Source of the DNA: Anaeromyces robustus
Lineage: Eukaryota > Neocallimastigomycota > Neocallimastigomycetes > Neocallimastigales > Neocallimastigaceae
DNA: 55,000 nt
Direction: 5' to 3'
Assembly: GCA_002104895.1 (NCBI GenBank)
Contig: MCFG01000074.1
Coordinates: 1 to 55,000, forward strand
The notes under the pieces are model-generated. The model was not told where the DNA came from. It saw only the letters and a list, made by a program, of their open reading frames with translations, and searched no databases. Positions within the stretch are counted from its first letter, which is position 1. The number at the start of each line of letters is the position of its first letter. Below are positions 52,091 through 55,000 of this stretch, piece after piece. The position numbers and the translations under genes are program-made.

Positions 52091-52471
52091 AAATTTATAC
52101 AAAATATAAAATTGAGAGAAATTTTTTGATTTAAATTTTTATTTTATTAAACTTTGTGTTATTGTATTATTATATTTGCTTTACATATTTTGTTATTATC
52201 ATTTACAAACTAGATCATATTGCATTATTACATTAAAAAATATTACATTATTATATTATGTTGAGAATTTTTTAGTTTTTAATTTAATAGAATATTTAAG
52301 TAATAATACTAAAGCTGTATATATTATATTACAATATTACAATAATAAAAAATTATTATTTATTTCTAACAAATCTTGATATATATAGTAATATCTAAAA
52401 AAAAGAGTTTTATTCAAACAAAAATAATTCAAAGATTGGTGGATTTATTTAAATGGGGATAACTGAAAAAA
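52091..52471. repeat. Intergenic duplication, copy 1
   Basis: Landmarks in order: AAATTTATACAAAATAT, AAACTTTGTGTTATT, TTTACATATTTTGTTATTAT, AGTTTTTAATTTAATAGAAT, TACAATAATAAAAAATTATT, then GTAATATCTAAAAAAAAGAG, TTTTATTCAAACAAA and GATAACT. All recur in the same order in copy 2. Confidence 0.85.
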
Positions 52472-52528
52472 AAAAAAGATATATATATTTATACTAAGAA
52501 AAATATAAAGATAAGAAATTAAAATATT

Positions 52529-52946
52529 AAATTTATACAAAATATGAAATTGAGATGAAATTTTGATTTTAATTTTTATTTTACTAAACTTTGTGTTATT
52601 TTATTACATTTGTTTTACATATTTTGTCATTATCATTTACAAATTACATCATATTACATTATTATATTGCAAAATAATTTAATATTATATTTTTTAGTTT
52701 TAATTTAATAGAATATTTATATAATAATATTAAAGCTGTTTATATATATTATATTGTAATATTACAATAATAAAAAATTATTATATAAATAATTTAATAA
52801 TTTAATAGAAACAATATTATAAAATTAAACTTTTTTTCTAACAAATCTGGATATATAGAGTAATATCTAAAAAAAAAGAGTTTTATTCAAACAAAGATAA
52901 TTAAAAAAATAATAAATATATTTAAATAGAGATAACTAAAAAAAAT
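52529..52946. repeat. Intergenic duplication, copy 2
   Basis: The same landmark series as copy 1, in the same orientation, with many substitutions and a small insertion (about 52785-52835). The separation of about 440 bp and the matching order show a direct duplication rather than chance A/T similarity. Confidence 0.85.
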
Positions 52947-53223
52947 TTAAAAAATAATTTATCTATATCAAAAAAAAAAAAAAAAAAATGTAGATAAAAA
53001 ATAAAAATATTCTTATATGATTATTTCATATTTTAATATATTGATTCAATTAGAATAATTTGTTTATTTAATATTTAATTGTTTATAAAAATATTGGTAT
53101 AACAAGTTTAAACATACAATATAATATAATATAATATAAAATAACTATTTTAATTATATTATAATAGTTATTTTATATATTATATTAATATACATAATTC
53201 TTAAATAATAAGTATTCTATATG

Positions 53224-55000
53224 TTATATATTTGAAGATGTTTGATTTGATAAATAAAATGATGATAAGTCATTACTTCTTTTAGATGTTTCATTATGTT
53301 CTAATCCTGTTTTATAGTGATAATTTAATAACGAAGAGATAAATTGGGATTTCCATATACTTTTAGATGAAAATTTACCAATATTTTTTTCTGTAGAAGT
53401 TTCTGAGTTTAAAGTGTTATTATTATTATTAATTGCAATATCAAGATATTTATTAAGTTCTTGATTATATATTATTTTTTTATCATCTTTTTTCGTTAGT
53501 AACCATATTATTCTGAATCCATAAATAAATAGATAATTAGTAATTGTAAAAAAAATATATATTATTATACGTAAACAAAAATATAATATATAATTTTTTA
53601 TTTCTATAAACTTTAATAATACAACATATACAATTATTAAAATATTCATATACATTGCTATAATTAAAAAACGAATATCATTATGTAATGGCTTATAATT
53701 CCATTCGAGGAAGATTAAGAATACAATAAATAAAATTATTAGAGTTTTGAAAATAAATATAAAATATATCACTAGTCGACCAAATCTTTTCTTCATTGTA
53801 CATATCTGAAAGTTTTTATAATTGTCAAACATTTTATTTTCTATATCATATGGTGTCAATATCATCAAACTATTTAGTATTATATCTAGTAAAATAAATA
53901 ATAAGAAAAATAAATATTTGGTTTTTCTACTCTTATTAATAAATTTTGAAATTTTATTGTCTTTTTTTGGAAAACTAATAATTAATTTGTATAAAATAGG
54001 TACTGAATAAAATGTTAAACTAAAAGATAGTATTATTGATTGTATATGACAATAAAACCAATAAGGTTTTCCAATTTTTGTAAAAAAAGAAAACATCATC
54101 ATAATTACTCCGATAATTAATATTATCCAAAAATCTTTATCCAAAAAAGAGAAATAAGGTTTAAATTTATTTATAAAAAGAAATATTAATGAACTTAATA
54201 TAAAAACTGAAATTCCAATAATAATAAAACATAAAATTAAGCCTACTGATGTATTATCTGTATTTAATGATAAGCAATAAAATTTAGTTAAATCATCAAT
54301 TTTCATTAATACTTCTTTTGCAGTTTTATTTCCATACAAAAATTCATACACATTTTTTTTAAAATTATCTGCATATTTTATATAATCATCTGATTTAGTT
54401 ACGGGTCTTCCAATTAATTGTATACTTTTAAAAAAATCACAATTTACAACTTTACAAACTTCATCTTCGTCATATAAACTTGATATAGGTGTAAGATAAT
54501 TATTTTTTGCAATATATTTTTTATGCATTTCCTTTGAAGTTAAAAATTTAAAGGCTTCAATTACCGCATTCCGTTTTTGTATATTAGAATACATATTAAT
54601 ACCTATATTATGTCCCCCTATTACAGAACCAGAAATACCTTTTTTTATTCCAGGAAGTGGAGAAATATCAAGTGTCTTTGTCAAAACAGGAAGATACCAA
54701 TATTTTAAAAATAAAAAATTTGAATCTGAAAATTTTTTTGCAGTAAAGTCCTCATTTGATTTAAATATAATATCTTTAGTATTAAATGTATATTTATTAG
54801 AAATTATGTTGTATAATATATATAAAAATTTTGATATATTTATTGATATATTAATTATATATATTTATAAAAACCTGATCCAATTTTTTCTTTCATTTCT
54901 TTCATTTTATATAATGCATCAACTACTTCTTGACTAGTAATTTCTGGAAACGGTGATTCTTTCGACTTTCTGAATGAATAAATAAACTCATAAAGCGAAC
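53224..55000 (-). CDS. Second solute-binding/class C-like 7TM receptor, 5' part beyond the window
   Basis: Visible exons on the minus strand are 55000-54875 (cut by the window end) and 54773-53224, joined at phase 1, giving about 557 residues. By alignment with the complete neighbour about 204 N-terminal residues are missing. The conserved order is the same: FPEITSQEVVDAL, then FLKYWYLPVL, GGHNIGINMYSN, KFLTSKEMHKKYIAKNN, the paired cysteines of DEVCKVVNCDF, and seven helices with the FYCHIQS and ICTMKK cysteines. The loop EWNYKPLHNDIRF is close to EWNLKPYYYDIRF of the neighbour. The last intron sits at the same codon in both genes. The cytoplasmic tail is Ser/Asn-rich and diverged. It is predicted to be a plasma-membrane receptor for an unknown extracellular solute; the different tail suggests different coupling or regulation. 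Confidence 0.9.

Larger units (their letters stand above)
51697..53223. other. Spacer between the two receptor paralogues
   Basis: It holds the 5' flank of the complete receptor gene and the 3' flank of the truncated one. About half is an imperfect tandem duplication (52091-52471 and 52529-52946, below). No gene is supported. Confidence 0.7.

Noticed and set aside
52176-52379. 67-residue plus-strand open frame
   Set aside because: It lies in copy 1 of the intergenic duplication and the frame is not kept in copy 2.
1-55000. CRISPR arrays, bacterial operons, Shine-Dalgarno sites or integrated prophage
   Set aside because: Introns, tRNA without encoded CCA and eukaryotic protein families show nuclear DNA; the tandem repeats have no spacer structure.

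Overview
The window is eukaryotic nuclear DNA of extreme A+T content. Intergenic DNA and introns are almost pure A/T, with homopolymer runs up to about 43 nt, microsatellites and minisatellites. Genes carry GT-AG introns and AT-ending codons. Three things point to an anaerobic gut fungus (Neocallimastigomycota): the composition, two genes fusing a bacterial-type solute-binding domain to a class C-like seven-helix receptor, and a secreted protein with four repeats resembling the fungal dockerin/CBM10 core. The lineage is an inference, not something read directly.

Plus-strand genes, left to right: a RhoGAP protein (14-2609, 3 exons, 748 aa); a cysteine-rich single-pass membrane protein (8566-9593, 2 exons, 166 aa); a compact seven-helix membrane protein (12170-13422, 3 exons, 290 aa); a Golgi-type Ca2+/Mn2+ P-type ATPase of the SPCA/Pmr1 group (17148-22522, 13 exons, 950 aa, with a 22-nt microexon); a SANT/Myb plus U-box-like nuclear protein (25656-29437, 10 exons, 507 aa); and an Asn/Asp/His-rich protein of unknown function (37893-39569, 558 aa).

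Minus-strand genes: a tRNA-Leu(UAG) at 40809-40889; the secreted four-repeat protein (44752-46184, 2 exons, 315 aa); and two tandem solute-binding/7TM receptors, one complete (48974-51696, 5 exons, 757 aa) and one cut by the window end (53224-55000). The pair shares its last intron position, and the spacer between them holds an internal duplication of about 0.4 kb.

Exon models were built by hand from reading-frame phase and GT-AG boundaries. Every junction keeps the frame, and the ATPase and receptor models are further supported by family motifs or by each other. Gene-poor DNA makes up well over half of the window. The longest gene-free block is 29438-37892. Smaller blocks around 4.0-5.2, 42.1-42.6 and 43.6-44.0 kb have richer composition and look like decayed coding or mobile-element remains. 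The genes form no operon or obvious pathway. The common theme of the right half is cell-surface sensing and secretion.
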